DNA of 64,000 bases from Saprospiraceae bacterium (lineage in GTDB: Bacteria; Bacteroidota; Bacteroidia; Chitinophagales; Saprospiraceae): NCBI GenBank assembly GCA_019694255.1, contig JAIBCI010000017.1:38564-102563 (forward strand). The letters run 5' to 3'. The notes under the pieces are model-generated. The model did not search any database. It saw nothing but the letters and a program-made list of their open reading frames with translations, and was not told the DNA's origin. The translations under genes were made by a program, and so were the position numbers. Below, piece after piece: positions 39,501 through 47,981 of this stretch (the stretch's first letter is position 1; every line of letters starts with the position of its first letter).

Positions 39501-39844
39501 TTGTTGTTTTCTCCGGAGCCTACCCAGACAATATTTGAATTGGAAGGGTCGATGGTCACACACCCTATTGAATAGGAACCTTGCCCGTCGAATACCGGTG
39601 AGTAGGTCGTTCCGCGGTTTGTAGTTTTCCACACACCGCCGCAGGCTGCAGCCACGAAATACTCATTTGGATTGGAAGGGTTGACCGCAAAGTCGATCAC
39701 CCGCCCGGAGGTTACGGCCGGGCCAATGCTCCTGAAGCTCAGTACATTGAAAAGATCGGCGGAAATCTCTGCCGGTTTGTCTGTTTTCTGTGCCCACAGG
39801 AAAGTCGTTACCAGGGCGAGGAAGATGGTTACATTGATGCGCAT
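36584..39844 (-). CDS. VPS10/BNR-repeat beta-propeller protein (annotated elsewhere as glycosyl hydrolase)
   Basis: 1086 residues from the Met at 39844 (MRINVTIFLALVTTFLWAQ, signal peptide); the longer frame from 39952 adds 36 residues without a signal. Many BNR/Asp-box motifs (SxDxGxTW, e.g. SEDGGKTWKN, STDGGDSWTL, SYDGGATWKK, TTDGGKTWNA) form two seven-bladed-type propellers over about residues 30-730. The C-terminal ~350 residues are mixed helical and contain a FlgD-like Ig segment (FVAPGNYTIRLF). Bacterial homologues are exported, with no proven enzymatic activity. No T9SS domain is visible, so the outer location is uncertain. Confidence 0.9.
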   Translation of the reverse strand: MRINVTIFLALVTTFLWAQKTDKPAEISADLFNVLSFRSIGPAVTSGRVIDFAVNPSNPNEYFVAAACGGVWKTTNRGTTYSPVFDGQGSYSIGCVTIDPSNSNIVWVGSGENNNQRSVAYGDGVYKSEDGGKTWKNKGLKLSEHIGRIAVDPTNSNIVYVAAYGPVWKEGGERGLYKSTDGGDSWTLIKSVSQYTGCNEVVLDPRDPKVIYAAFHQRMRKVFTYIGGGPESALFKSYDGGATWKKLEGGLPSGDIGRIGIAVSPVNPDMIYAVVESRDNGGIYRSTDRGASWTKRSGFQTAGNYYQEIFCDPVNADRIFITDTYFKVSHDGGKTVTNLGEINKHVDNHAIWIDPKDNNHLLVGCDGGVYETYDFARSWDYKANLPITQFYKVATDNAYPFYHVHGGTQDNMSLGGPSRNTSANGVSNDDWYATSTGDGFESQVDQSNPQIIYAQSQYGGLVRFDRQSGEMLFIKPVEGENEPALRWNWDSPLLISQFDNKRLYFGSNILYRTDDRGNSWKAISPDLSRKIDRNKLEIMGRVWSMDAVAKNTSTDIYGQTTTIAESKFDQNMLWVGTDDGLIQLTTDGGKTWNAIDNIPGMPKQSYVHQIIASLHDKNTAYACFNHHRYGDFKPYLVKTTDAGKTWKSIGSNLPERGSVYSIAEDHIDRNLLFAGTEFGLFVSTNGGDSWMQLKNGLPTVAVRDIEIQRRENDLVLATFGRGFYILDDYALLRNVKKEDLNKDAVLYPSKEALMYYPSYRHGLRGKGHLGSSYFVSTNPEPAATLYYFVKDDIKTIKAKRKEQEKTKTDKKESVFYPTMDSLRLEDRQPDPYFLFVIRDSKGAVVRQLKAPAAKGLQKLNWDMRGPIPDPVNERSSPEPDQLFSSEQSGHFVAPGNYTIRLFKVVDGMVSGLGNEQNLSLKLLNNSTLPASDFAGNVAYCERVDKLGKAVTAANRIADELRQRISNINLAALDLTTDAKSIIERNEQLRNRLLNALVILQGDRSLASREFETKTSISERIGTIQGVIFTSMSDIPQFYKDSYDVAAKQFGPLLQELKSIHNGVEAIEKELEINHAPYTPGRWPEWK

Positions 39845-40110
39845 GAACGTGTTGATGTTTAAATGATGAGTGAATCTGTTCTGATTTTCAGCCAGGAAAA
39901 ACCGGAGCTTTTGGTATCCTCTCATTTCTTTGTTCAGTACCCATGATATCATGTGCAGTTTTACATTTGAAATGAAATGACATGGGCGCTAATGCCTACA
40001 CAAAACCCAACCGGCGCATCCAGCTAAAAATGCGGGTTAAAATTACCCAAAAAAGGCAATCCTAAGGGGATTTTGGCAAATTCTTACCGGCGCCTTGGGT
40101 GGGCACTGAG

Positions 40111-40118
40111 TATCTTCG
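40111..40118 (+). promoter_or_regulatory. Imperfect -7 box of the beta-helix/M23 gene
   Basis: TATCTTCG followed by CC differs from the TAnnTTTG consensus at one base and lies 16 bp before the ATG at 40135. Confidence 0.35.
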
Positions 40119-40134
40119 CCTAAACTCCTGACTG

Positions 40135-42390
40135 ATGAACCTGAAAATCTTAGTGATTCCTATACTGACTTTCCTGACCCTGGTTCAGTTGAATAGCCGC
40201 ACCTGGAATGTTGGGCCAACCCGTACTTACCTTTTGCCGAGTCAGGTGAGCAGTCTTGTAAGTAATGGGGATACTGTTGCCATTGATGCCGGAGTGTATT
40301 TGCAGGATGTGTGTTTTTGGAAAGTGCATCACCTTTTGATCATGGGGCAAGGAGGAAGGGCACACCTGAAATCCGGTGGCAGGGCAGCGGGAAGCAAAGC
40401 CATCTGGGTCATTCAGGGTGATTCTGTCATTGTTGAGAATATTGAGTTTTCAGAGTGCAAGGTTCTGGATCGAAACGGTGCCGGTATCCGGCTTGAAGGG
40501 ACGCATCTCGTTGTACGGAATTGTTACTTTCATGATAACGAGGATGGTATCCTCGCGGGTGATAATGCAGGCAGTGATGTACTGATCGAATATTCCGAAT
40601 TTAGTAAAAACGGATTCGGTGATGGGCTTTCACACAACCTGTATATCAACCATGTCCGTTCGCTGACATTTCGTTACAATTATTCTCATGATGCGGTAGT
40701 GGGCCACCTGCTGAAGTCAAGAGCACACAATAACTACATTTTGTTTAACAGGCTCAGTGAAGAAAAAGGTGATGGCTCCTATGAAATCGATCTTCCCAAC
40801 GGGGGATACAGCGTGGTAAAAGGAAATATTATTCAGCAAGGAGTGAGCTCTCAAAACAGCGCAATCATCTCGTATGGAAAGGAGGGTCTTAGCAATCCTA
40901 CATCACATGAATTATACCTGAGCCATAATACCCTGGTCAACGAAAAAGCAAACGGGACATTCGTCCAGATGCAGGATGGCACGGCGCTGTTTTTTTCGCT
41001 TAATAATATTTATGCCGGTGGCGGAAATACTTCAAGCGGTAAACCCGTGCAGTCAACTGAAAACGGATCGATCAGAAATACTTCCATTGACTTTTTCAAA
41101 TTCATTGATAAAACAGCCCTGGATTACCGATTGAGTTTAGGGTCACCATGTCTTAACAAGGGATCGCTGGAGCTGCTACGCTATCCGCAGCTTGTTCCGG
41201 ACCAACAATACCTTCACCTGGCATTGACAGAAAACAGGCGCATGGAATTTCTGCCTGATGTGGGGGCACTGGAAAGAAATTTTTTGCACCCATTTGTTCA
41301 ACCGCTGCAAGGATCTGTCGTTCGTGATTTCATTATCGTCAATTATACAGACTGGTCCGTCGCGGGAATTCAAGATGCCTTCTGCGGCGACAAAACCTAC
41401 GACGGGCACCAGGGTACTGACTTTGTGATCAGCGGCTTTGAGCAGATGCAGGCAGGCGTGCCGGTCCTGGCGGCGGACAGTGGTGTTGTCACAGCTGTAA
41501 AAGATGGATTATTCGATATGGAAACGACATTCGATACAAGCAAGCATCTCGGAAACTATATCTGTGTAAGACATCCGGGAAATTATTATACCTATTACGG
41601 ACACCTTCAAAAAAACAGCATCATGGTAAAGCCTGGAGATGCTGTCGCACCGGGACAAAAAATGGCAAGTATTGGCTGTAGCGGCAATTGCACCGATCCA
41701 CATCTTCACTTTGAATTGTGGTATGATAGTATTCAGCTTGTAGACCCGTTTGCAGGTCCCTGCGGTAATCCATATACCTTTTGGAAGGATCAGCTCCCTT
41801 ACGATACAAGTTATCGTATCTGGAAAAGTGGTGTAATTCCAGGACAGACAGGACTTAACGATTTGCGTTTTCATCAGTACTCTCAGTCCGTCATCAACTC
41901 AGACAGCAACTACTTCATCAGTTACTGGAACCTAGAATATGGCCTTCATCAAGGTGATCTCAGCACTGTGCAATGGTTTGATCAGGCTGGCAATCGCGTG
42001 TGGCAATATGACTACCAACATCCAGAAGATGCCTGGTACTATTATTACTGGTCGAATGTAGACAGCAAGACGATGGGTATCTGCAGCTCATGCGAAGTGA
42101 AGTATTTGCTTAACGGCAAAGTCAAAGATTCAATACGCTTTGGCGTAAACCGAAGTAGTTCAGGCAAGGATCAGGATTCAGAGCAGGTTAAGGTTTGGTA
42201 TGCAAACGGTCAACTCATCAGCAGCAGGTTCATCGAAAACGCAACGCTATTTACAACAGACGGAAGTCTGGTTTTCAAAGGCCAAATAAACAGTGTGGAG
42301 ATTCTTCCCGTCCTCAAGTCTGGAATATATATGCTTCGTACCCAGGAAGAACTTGGTGTGCAATTAATCCGGATTTTTGTGGCGGAGTAG
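40135..42390 (+). CDS. Secreted beta-helix / M23 peptidase fusion with T9SS sorting domain
   Basis: 751 residues. Signal peptide about 1-20. Residues ~40-385 form a right-handed parallel beta-helix (repeated NxxxFSxx, LSHNTLVNEKANG type strands, as in pectate-lyase-like proteins). An M23/LytM-type peptidase follows: H425-xxx-D429 in HQGTD, H490 in YYGHL, and H523-x-H525 in DPHLHFELW, all the expected zinc and catalytic residues. A linker with W/Y-rich strands (about 560-680) leads to a type A T9SS sorting domain (WYANGQLISS, LKSGIYMLRT). It is predicted to be exported to the surface and to cleave peptidoglycan peptides or glycyl bonds of other bacteria. The beta-helix plus M23 combination is uncommon in my experience. 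Confidence 0.9.
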   Translation: MNLKILVIPILTFLTLVQLNSRTWNVGPTRTYLLPSQVSSLVSNGDTVAIDAGVYLQDVCFWKVHHLLIMGQGGRAHLKSGGRAAGSKAIWVIQGDSVIVENIEFSECKVLDRNGAGIRLEGTHLVVRNCYFHDNEDGILAGDNAGSDVLIEYSEFSKNGFGDGLSHNLYINHVRSLTFRYNYSHDAVVGHLLKSRAHNNYILFNRLSEEKGDGSYEIDLPNGGYSVVKGNIIQQGVSSQNSAIISYGKEGLSNPTSHELYLSHNTLVNEKANGTFVQMQDGTALFFSLNNIYAGGGNTSSGKPVQSTENGSIRNTSIDFFKFIDKTALDYRLSLGSPCLNKGSLELLRYPQLVPDQQYLHLALTENRRMEFLPDVGALERNFLHPFVQPLQGSVVRDFIIVNYTDWSVAGIQDAFCGDKTYDGHQGTDFVISGFEQMQAGVPVLAADSGVVTAVKDGLFDMETTFDTSKHLGNYICVRHPGNYYTYYGHLQKNSIMVKPGDAVAPGQKMASIGCSGNCTDPHLHFELWYDSIQLVDPFAGPCGNPYTFWKDQLPYDTSYRIWKSGVIPGQTGLNDLRFHQYSQSVINSDSNYFISYWNLEYGLHQGDLSTVQWFDQAGNRVWQYDYQHPEDAWYYYYWSNVDSKTMGICSSCEVKYLLNGKVKDSIRFGVNRSSSGKDQDSEQVKVWYANGQLISSRFIENATLFTTDGSLVFKGQINSVEILPVLKSGIYMLRTQEELGVQLIRIFVAE

Positions 42391-42562
42391 ACACGCGTAT
42401 TTGTATTTCAGACCTTAAGAAAAACTTAAATGTTGTTATAAATTGACTATAATTTTAAGTATTTGAAGCGATCATTCAAGTCAAATGGTCGAGGTTCAAC
42501 ATTCATTCATATTTACTGAACGTGTTGAAATCAATTAAGATTCTTTTAAAAAATGCAGATAT

Positions 42563-43573
42563 ATGTTTGATCAAATTATAAAGCAAAGACTAACACTAAT
42601 GTTGTTGCCTGTGGTCTTTCTGTCCCTGGGATACTTTTCCGTATACCGTATCGGGATTGAGAGGATATTACATATTCAGCGCGGAGAGCAATCTAATCTC
42701 TTAATTTCTTCAGATCAGGGCGAGCACTGGATTCCTTTGAAACTAAAGAATGATAGCAATCAGCAACCCTATTGTTTTATTCCTTTTGGCAATACTGTTT
42801 ATGTAGGTGCAGCGGGTGGTTTTACTTATTCAGATGTCCGTGGACCAGTGTTACACTGGACAGATCTGAAATTGCCATTTTCCACTTATCATAACATCGT
42901 CGCTGGTCTTAAGGGTCCGATCTTTGTGAATCGTGCTACTGGATATTCGAGTTGTGACGCAACACTTGGGTTGTGTTCCGAAATTAAAATGGACATCCAC
43001 GGCAATAACATTCTCTCGGTTCTTGAAACCAAAAATAAGGGAACTTTAGTCTCCACTGAAGGAGGTATTTACAGGCAGGCCAACGGAGGAAAAGAGTGGA
43101 CCAAGCCTCACAGCAAAAGGTCCTCTTACGTTGTTGAGGCAGGCAACGCTTTGCTGAGCATTGGTAGAGAAGGAATTTGGAGATCAGGGGACAACGGGGC
43201 GCATTGGCAGAATGTGTTGTATAATGGTGAAGAATTCTCTTACATCTATCATGGGAAGCAAAGATTATATGCCATTACAGAGCCAATGAATAATGGCTGG
43301 GTTAGAATGCAGGGAGCCCTTTATTCTTCTGATGATGAAGGATTGCACTGGAACCTATGGCAGCATACAACGCCAAAAGCTTTGAGTGGTATTAAATCAA
43401 TTGTTGAAAACGGAGAATATTTATTTGCAGTAACAGAAGAAGGGTTATTCCGATCTGCGGATCAGGGCGCAAACTGGAAGCAGGTTTATCATATAGATAA
43501 GGAAAGTGGCAATTCAATTCAGCTAAAGACTGACTCCGGGCGAGTATATATGCTATTATTTAAAGGATGCTAA
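42563..43573 (+). CDS. Membrane-anchored or exported BNR/beta-propeller protein
   Basis: 336 residues. A hydrophobic segment at about 10-30 (LTLMLLPVVFLSLGYFSVY) may be a signal anchor. The remainder carries spaced Asp-box-like motifs (ISSDQGEHWIP, SGDNGAHWQN, SSDDEGLHWNL, SADQGANWKQ), indicating a six- or seven-bladed propeller. No catalytic residues can be identified. It follows the M23 fusion gene by 172 bp and precedes a gene-poor stretch. Confidence 0.8.
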   Translation: MFDQIIKQRLTLMLLPVVFLSLGYFSVYRIGIERILHIQRGEQSNLLISSDQGEHWIPLKLKNDSNQQPYCFIPFGNTVYVGAAGGFTYSDVRGPVLHWTDLKLPFSTYHNIVAGLKGPIFVNRATGYSSCDATLGLCSEIKMDIHGNNILSVLETKNKGTLVSTEGGIYRQANGGKEWTKPHSKRSSYVVEAGNALLSIGREGIWRSGDNGAHWQNVLYNGEEFSYIYHGKQRLYAITEPMNNGWVRMQGALYSSDDEGLHWNLWQHTTPKALSGIKSIVENGEYLFAVTEEGLFRSADQGANWKQVYHIDKESGNSIQLKTDSGRVYMLLFKGC

Positions 43574-43667
43574 AGCAAATTTAAGCATACGCTCAGTGCA
43601 GGCTGTTTGCATTAATATGCGTTGACTTAATAATTGGATTGTTTTCTATAAGTTCAAGATAAAACCA

Positions 43668-44050
43668 GTGGCGCACGTATCATTCTATCTAAACTTTAAT
43701 GGGAATGCAGAAGAAGAATTGGAGCGTTATAAAATGGTTTTTGGAACTGAATTTTCAGCACCATGAACGAGAATGAAACATATCCTACCACAGCCGGGAA
43801 TTCCAGCACTACCCGATGCGGATAAGCACAAGGTAATGCATGTAGGCCTTCCTATACCTGATGGCTGGAAATAATGGCCACGGACATTCTTGAGCGTATA
43901 AGGCATAAACTCATTAAAGGTAATAATATTACTATTGGCTTAAATCCTGATACCAAAGCGAAAGCAGACCATCTGCCTTATGCGCTTTCAAAAGGAGCAA
44001 CACATGGAATAGTGCTTCATAACGAGTTGTGGGGTTATTGTGCAACCTGA
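43668..44050 (+). pseudogene. Decayed VOC/PhnB-type (glyoxalase-like) gene
   Basis: The reading starts at a GTG (VAHVSFYLNFNGNAEEELE), meets an in-frame TGA at 43764, resumes in the same frame (LPQPGIPALPDADKHKVMHV, IPDGWK), and stops at a TAA near 43872. A +1 shift then gives MATDILERIRHKLIKGNNIT, IGLNPDTKAKADH and HNELWGY. These blocks in this order are those of PhnB/YjdN-like VOC proteins (family knowledge). Two stops and one frameshift make it non-functional. The far C-terminus (normally a GxxxDxFGxxWMxN motif) is missing, though another short frame runs on to 44142. Confidence 0.8.
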
Positions 44051-44117
44051 AATGATAGATTTGGCATTCATTGGAGGTATAATTTTTCAAACCGGTCGCA
44101 AGGATAAGTTACACGAA

Positions 44118-44147
44118 ACGCTTAAGAAGCGTTATTTGTAAAGTTTT
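44118..44147 (+). terminator. Hairpin with T-run downstream of the VOC pseudogene
   Basis: AACGCTT (44118-44124) and AAGCGTT (44128-44134) form a perfect 7-bp stem with an AAG loop, followed by atttgtaaag and a run of T. Confidence 0.4.
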
Positions 44148-44225
44148 TTCAGGATCTAATTAGAATTTATCTTCTGCATCGCTGATAACATTCTTTCTGA
44201 ATTCTTATTCATCATAAAACAAGAG

Positions 44226-44624
44226 ATGAATAGGTTGATTCAAGTAATGCTGATTGTTATTACGTTAAGTCAGACGGCTTTTTGCCAGTTACAGAACAAA
44301 TGGTTAGGCGGATACCCGGGTAAAGTCAATGAATGGAGTTGTCCGTATAACTGGAGCCTAAGGCATGTTCCGGGGTCTTTTGATGATGTTTGTATCAGGG
44401 GGACTGAGAGCAGCTTATTTAAGCGTCCTGTGATAAGACAGGGAACAAAGGCTGAAGTTCATTCCGTATCCATCACCGAGGACCATCGCCTGATCATTGA
44501 AGAAGATGCGTGTCTTAGAATTATTTCCAAGGCAGCCATGCTTCCAAGCCTGAGTAGAATAATTGCACGTGGCACCTTGGAGTTGCCTAAAGTGCTAAGT
44601 CCCGATGAGTTGGTAGCTCCCTAA
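44226..44624 (+). CDS. Small secreted protein with an NWS-type surface motif (G8/pectin-lyase-like start)
   Basis: 132 residues with a signal peptide (MNRLIQVMLIVITLSQTAFCQ). The mature start NKWLGGYPGKVNEWSCPYNWSL and VPGSFDDVCI follows the pattern W.GG...NxWxxxxNWSxxxVPxxxDDVxI that opens many Bacteroidota surface proteins. There it is usually followed by a long beta-helix and a sorting domain; here the protein ends after about 110 mature residues without one. It may be a truncated remnant of a longer gene. Confidence 0.55.
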   Translation: MNRLIQVMLIVITLSQTAFCQLQNKWLGGYPGKVNEWSCPYNWSLRHVPGSFDDVCIRGTESSLFKRPVIRQGTKAEVHSVSITEDHRLIIEEDACLRIISKAAMLPSLSRIIARGTLELPKVLSPDELVAP

Positions 44625-45338
44625 TCATTGAAAAGAGAATAGCAACAGGTTTCTGAAATGAATAAGTGGATTTGTTAATTTACTATACTTCTCCTTTACA
44701 GAGATAGGTTGGTTTTATATCAATTCAATTATAAATTAGTCGGGCATAAAAATCAATCGTTCGGTTTGAATTTTATTGTAATTAGCTTTTTTTCATTTTA
44801 AACTTTTGAGGAGATCTTCAAAGTGAAATGGTGATTTTTTTAAAAACGAAAAAAATTAGAACGATTTGCAAGTGATAAGACATCCGTTGTGTTATTTAAA
44901 ACAAATAGTATGAAAATAGCATTCAGACTTCTGATGCAATCAAGTCTTCCAAATATTCTAACTTACGCAACATAAGATTTTTAACCAGGCAGTATATGGA
45001 CTTGGCGGTCATTGATAAAGATTGAATAAAATTCATAATCGGCTGCTATGTTTGGTCAATTGAATGTAATATTCTGTAAGCTATAATTAACTATCAATGG
45101 TATCTATGACGAGACAAAAAATTTGTAAAATGTGTTATTTATATATCTTAACCAATCAGAATAATAAGAGGATGTATCATCTTATTTATATCGCTCTCGA
45201 TTAAATTGTATAATGACAAGTGATCAGGAGGCTATCTGGTATATTCTTAATTTCTTCTTAACAGGTTATTTTGAAATAAAATTGGATACAATCTAATTAT
45301 TTTTCTTTTACATTTGCAGCTTAACCAAATATTATTCA
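44625..45338. other. AT-rich intergenic region without genes
   Basis: About 710 bp with frequent stops in all frames. No RNA gene, terminator hairpin or long repeat could be identified. The right edge holds the promoter of the downstream barrel gene (45282-45316). Confidence 0.5.
45282..45316 (+). promoter_or_regulatory. Promoter of the beta-barrel gene
   Basis: A TTG at 45282-45284 is followed, 24 bp later, by the -7 box TACATTTG (45309-45316) then C, a full match to TAnnTTTG. The ATG is 22 bp downstream. Confidence 0.5.
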
Positions 45339-45893
45339 ATGAGAAAAGTAATTATTCTATCCGTCCTGATGTTAGTCTGTAAGGCAGGTCAGGCTCAATT
45401 TGATCTCTCGATCAATCCCATTAGTATCCTGTTTAGTTCGCTTGATTTGTCTGGCGAATATGGTATCATGGAAGACGTTGGTCTCGAAGCCAGCCTCGGA
45501 TATGATTTCGGTAAATATGATTTGGGAGATGTAACAGTTAAAAACAACGGTGTTGGTATTCGTTTGATCGGTAAATATTACTTCAAGCCACGTCGCAGTA
45601 TCAGCCGCTGGAATCTTGGTCCTTATATTAAATATGCGACAAGGACAGGATCCTATGATGATGGTGTAGATGCTGGGGAACTCACCAATACAAGATTTGC
45701 AATAGGGTTATACACCGGTTACAAATGGGTGTCCCGGCGTAATATCGTTTTTGAACTTGGGTTCGGCGTCGGCCGTGCGTTTCTTAATAAATATACTTCG
45801 GACAATGATTCCATTAATTTAGATGATGTACCAGGATTTAATGTTGATTTAACTGGTAAGCTTGGATTGGGTTATCGTTTCGGATCAAAATAA
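45339..45893 (+). CDS. Outer-membrane beta-barrel protein
   Basis: 184 residues with a signal peptide (MRKVIILSVLMLVCKAGQAQ). The rest consists of alternating amphipathic strands (GLEASLGYDFGKYDLGD, IRLIGKYYFKPRRSI, RFAIGLYTGYKWV) and ends LGLGYRFGSK, with a near-terminal aromatic as in small eight-stranded barrels (OmpW/DUF3575-like). Function unknown. It has its own promoter and terminator, forming a single-gene unit. Confidence 0.8.
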   Translation: MRKVIILSVLMLVCKAGQAQFDLSINPISILFSSLDLSGEYGIMEDVGLEASLGYDFGKYDLGDVTVKNNGVGIRLIGKYYFKPRRSISRWNLGPYIKYATRTGSYDDGVDAGELTNTRFAIGLYTGYKWVSRRNIVFELGFGVGRAFLNKYTSDNDSINLDDVPGFNVDLTGKLGLGYRFGSK

Positions 45894-45917
45894 TACTTGA
45901 ATATTCCAAAATATGAA

Positions 45918-45948
45918 AGCAGGGCAGAAATGACCCTGCTTTTTTTTT
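45918..45948 (+). terminator. Intrinsic terminator of the beta-barrel gene
   Basis: AGCAGGG (45918-45924) pairs with CCCTGCT (45934-45940) around a 9-nt loop; an A-run before and eight T after (45941-45948) extend it. It is 25 nt after the stop codon and is a textbook rho-independent signal. Confidence 0.85.
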
Positions 45949-46260
45949 GGAGATATTCACTTTAAATCAAGGGTAAAAATTATAGTAAACCGCTTTGGAT
46001 TTTATGAATACTAGTTAGGAGATTTATGATGCGGCATAATAATTTCCTTTTTCAGCCTGTTTAGCTCCGTTTATATTCCGGCTTACACATTTCAACTTTA
46101 TTATGATTGTCACAAAGACAAAGTAATCCAAAAAGTAAATAACTGTATTTTCTGGCTATAGTGTTATGTAAGTCAGATCTTTTCTAAAAATTTATTTTTA
46201 AAAAGCTGCGGGCTAAAAACGAATATAATGGAACACGAATAATAAATGGAACATTTGCTG
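45949..46260. other. Intergenic region without recognisable features
   Basis: About 310 bp between the terminator at 45918-45948 and the end of the minus-strand msr gene. AT-rich, no open frame of note, no repeat or RNA signal seen. Confidence 0.5.
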
Positions 46261-47340
46261 CTATTTGAAAAAAGCTGGTACTGCAGATTTTGTTCGTTTC
46301 ATGCGTGGAATGGATTCATGTTGCACATATGGATTTTCGGGGTGATTGCGCACGTAATTCTGATGATAGTTTTCGGCTGGCCAAAACTTACTAAATCGGG
46401 CAATTTCAACTGAAAGAGGTCTTTTGAATGTTCCTGACCGGTTGAGTGAATCGATATAGTTTGTGGCAATTTTTCTTTCTTCATCGTTTCTGTAAAAGAT
46501 GATTGATCTGTATTGGGAGCCGTGATCAGGTCCTTGTCCGTTGACTTGTGTCGGATCAATGGAAGCAACAAATATTTTAACTAAATCTACATAAGTAATC
46601 AAGTATGGATTATAACTCACTTCAAAAGATTCTGCATGACCGGTCATACCTGTTCCCACTTCTTCATAGGTAGGATTTTCAGTCTTGCCTCCGGAGTATC
46701 CTGAAATAACCTCCTCGATGCCTTTTATTTCTTCAAAAGTAGCTTCTTCACACCAGAAACAACCTCCTGCAAAGGTCGCCTTACTCAGCGAGGTTTGTGT
46801 TGGTGCAGAAACAGGTGCGAATCGAAGGGCAATTCCGTCGATACAATATCTCAATCCGGTCGGCTTGGGTCCATCGTCAAAAATATGTCCAAGGTGTGCA
46901 CCGCAGCGCTGACAGGTCAATTCATTGCGAGACATACCGTGCGAATCATCTTTGCTGATGTCGACACTTTTTGAGGAATAGTGCATGAAAAAGCTGGGCC
47001 AACCTGTTCCTGAATTAAACTTTGTCTCGCTGCTGAACAGCGGATTATTGCAACAGACACAGAAGAATACACCGTGATCGTGGATGTCATACAATGGACT
47101 GCTGAATGGCCTTTCAGTACCCTGCTCTCTTGTAATATAATATTGCTCTGGTGTAAGTATTTTTCTCCATTCCTCATTGGTGCGGACGACTTTCTGAGTC
47201 CAATTCGTATCAATGTCATCATTCATCTCGATAGGTTGTACAGGAGCGGCTTCAGTTACTGTCTGAGCAGGTTCGGGTTTGCGTGGAGATTGGGCACAGC
47301 TCACAGCAGCAATAAACAAGGCAAATAACATCAAGCGCAT
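46261..47340 (-). CDS. Bifunctional peptide-methionine sulfoxide reductase MsrB-MsrA, periplasmic lipoprotein
   Basis: 359 residues from the Met at 47340 (MRLMLFALFIAAVSCAQ), giving a lipoprotein-type signal. MsrB is N-terminal: zinc cysteines C94/C97 (CVCC) and C143/C146 (CQRC), GTGWPSF, and the catalytic C166 in LRYCIDGIALRF. MsrA is C-terminal: catalytic C194 in GGCFWCEEATFEEI, GYSGG, HAESFEVSY and FWPAENYHQNY. Together they reduce both R- and S-methionine sulfoxide in exported proteins. The B-A order is the reverse of the Neisseria-type PilB A-B fusion. The electron donor is not encoded nearby. Confidence 0.95.
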   Translation of the reverse strand: MRLMLFALFIAAVSCAQSPRKPEPAQTVTEAAPVQPIEMNDDIDTNWTQKVVRTNEEWRKILTPEQYYITREQGTERPFSSPLYDIHDHGVFFCVCCNNPLFSSETKFNSGTGWPSFFMHYSSKSVDISKDDSHGMSRNELTCQRCGAHLGHIFDDGPKPTGLRYCIDGIALRFAPVSAPTQTSLSKATFAGGCFWCEEATFEEIKGIEEVISGYSGGKTENPTYEEVGTGMTGHAESFEVSYNPYLITYVDLVKIFVASIDPTQVNGQGPDHGSQYRSIIFYRNDEERKIATNYIDSLNRSGTFKRPLSVEIARFSKFWPAENYHQNYVRNHPENPYVQHESIPRMKRTKSAVPAFFK

Positions 47341-47456
47341 AGATAATTTTTTAATTGAAATTAAGAAACCAAAGAACAACTTCAAAATAAAGCTTGTTTA
47401 AAATGAAACGTTAAAACATCTGTAAAGCCAATATTTTTCTTTCGAAACCTGTAATT

Positions 47457-47981
47457 TTGGAAATAACATTTCGACTGGCCGCTGAGGCCGACATTCCTTG
47501 GTTGATGAACGCTTATCGCAATGCCATTGAGTACCAGCAAGCTGTTTCTAGTGTATATTGGTTACAGCCGACGCGGGAAGAAATTGCAGAAATGATTGCG
47601 ATGCGTAAAATGTGGATCATCTCGCTTTCTGGACAGGACATTGCAAGTTTTGTTTTGCTCAGTGAAGACCACGCGATCTGGGGTGATCTTGAGAAGGGAG
47701 AAGCGATTTATCTTCACCGTATTGTGACCTTGATTCGGGGAAAGCTTAGGATAATGCCATTGCTTATCGAATGGGCACTTAAGCTAGCTCGACAAAAAGG
47801 CAGACAATATCTTAGAATGGATACATGGACGGACAATCAAGCACTGATTGACTATTACCGCTCTTTTGGATTTAAACTATTAGGTCACCGGCGACCAGCA
47901 CAACCGGAATTATTGCCCTCCTATTATTCAGCGATTGAATTAGTTTTGCTTGAACTTCCTGTACCACAACATTTTTCATGA
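47457..47981 (+). CDS. GNAT family N-acetyltransferase
   Basis: About 174 residues. The frame opens at 47415 and contains no ATG or GTG before the conserved N-terminus (FRLAAEADIPWLMNAYRNAI); a TTG at 47457 or the ATT before it are the only plausible starts. The acetyl-CoA loop is represented by LHRIVTLIRGKLRI and the C-terminal fold by MDTWTDNQALIDYYRSFGFK. The acetylated substrate is unknown. A -7-like box TAATTTTG (47452-47459) covers the TTG itself, so the start or promoter assignment is unresolved. The stop overlaps the next gene by 4 nt. Confidence 0.8.
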   Translation: MEITFRLAAEADIPWLMNAYRNAIEYQQAVSSVYWLQPTREEIAEMIAMRKMWIISLSGQDIASFVLLSEDHAIWGDLEKGEAIYLHRIVTLIRGKLRIMPLLIEWALKLARQKGRQYLRMDTWTDNQALIDYYRSFGFKLLGHRRPAQPELLPSYYSAIELVLLELPVPQHFS

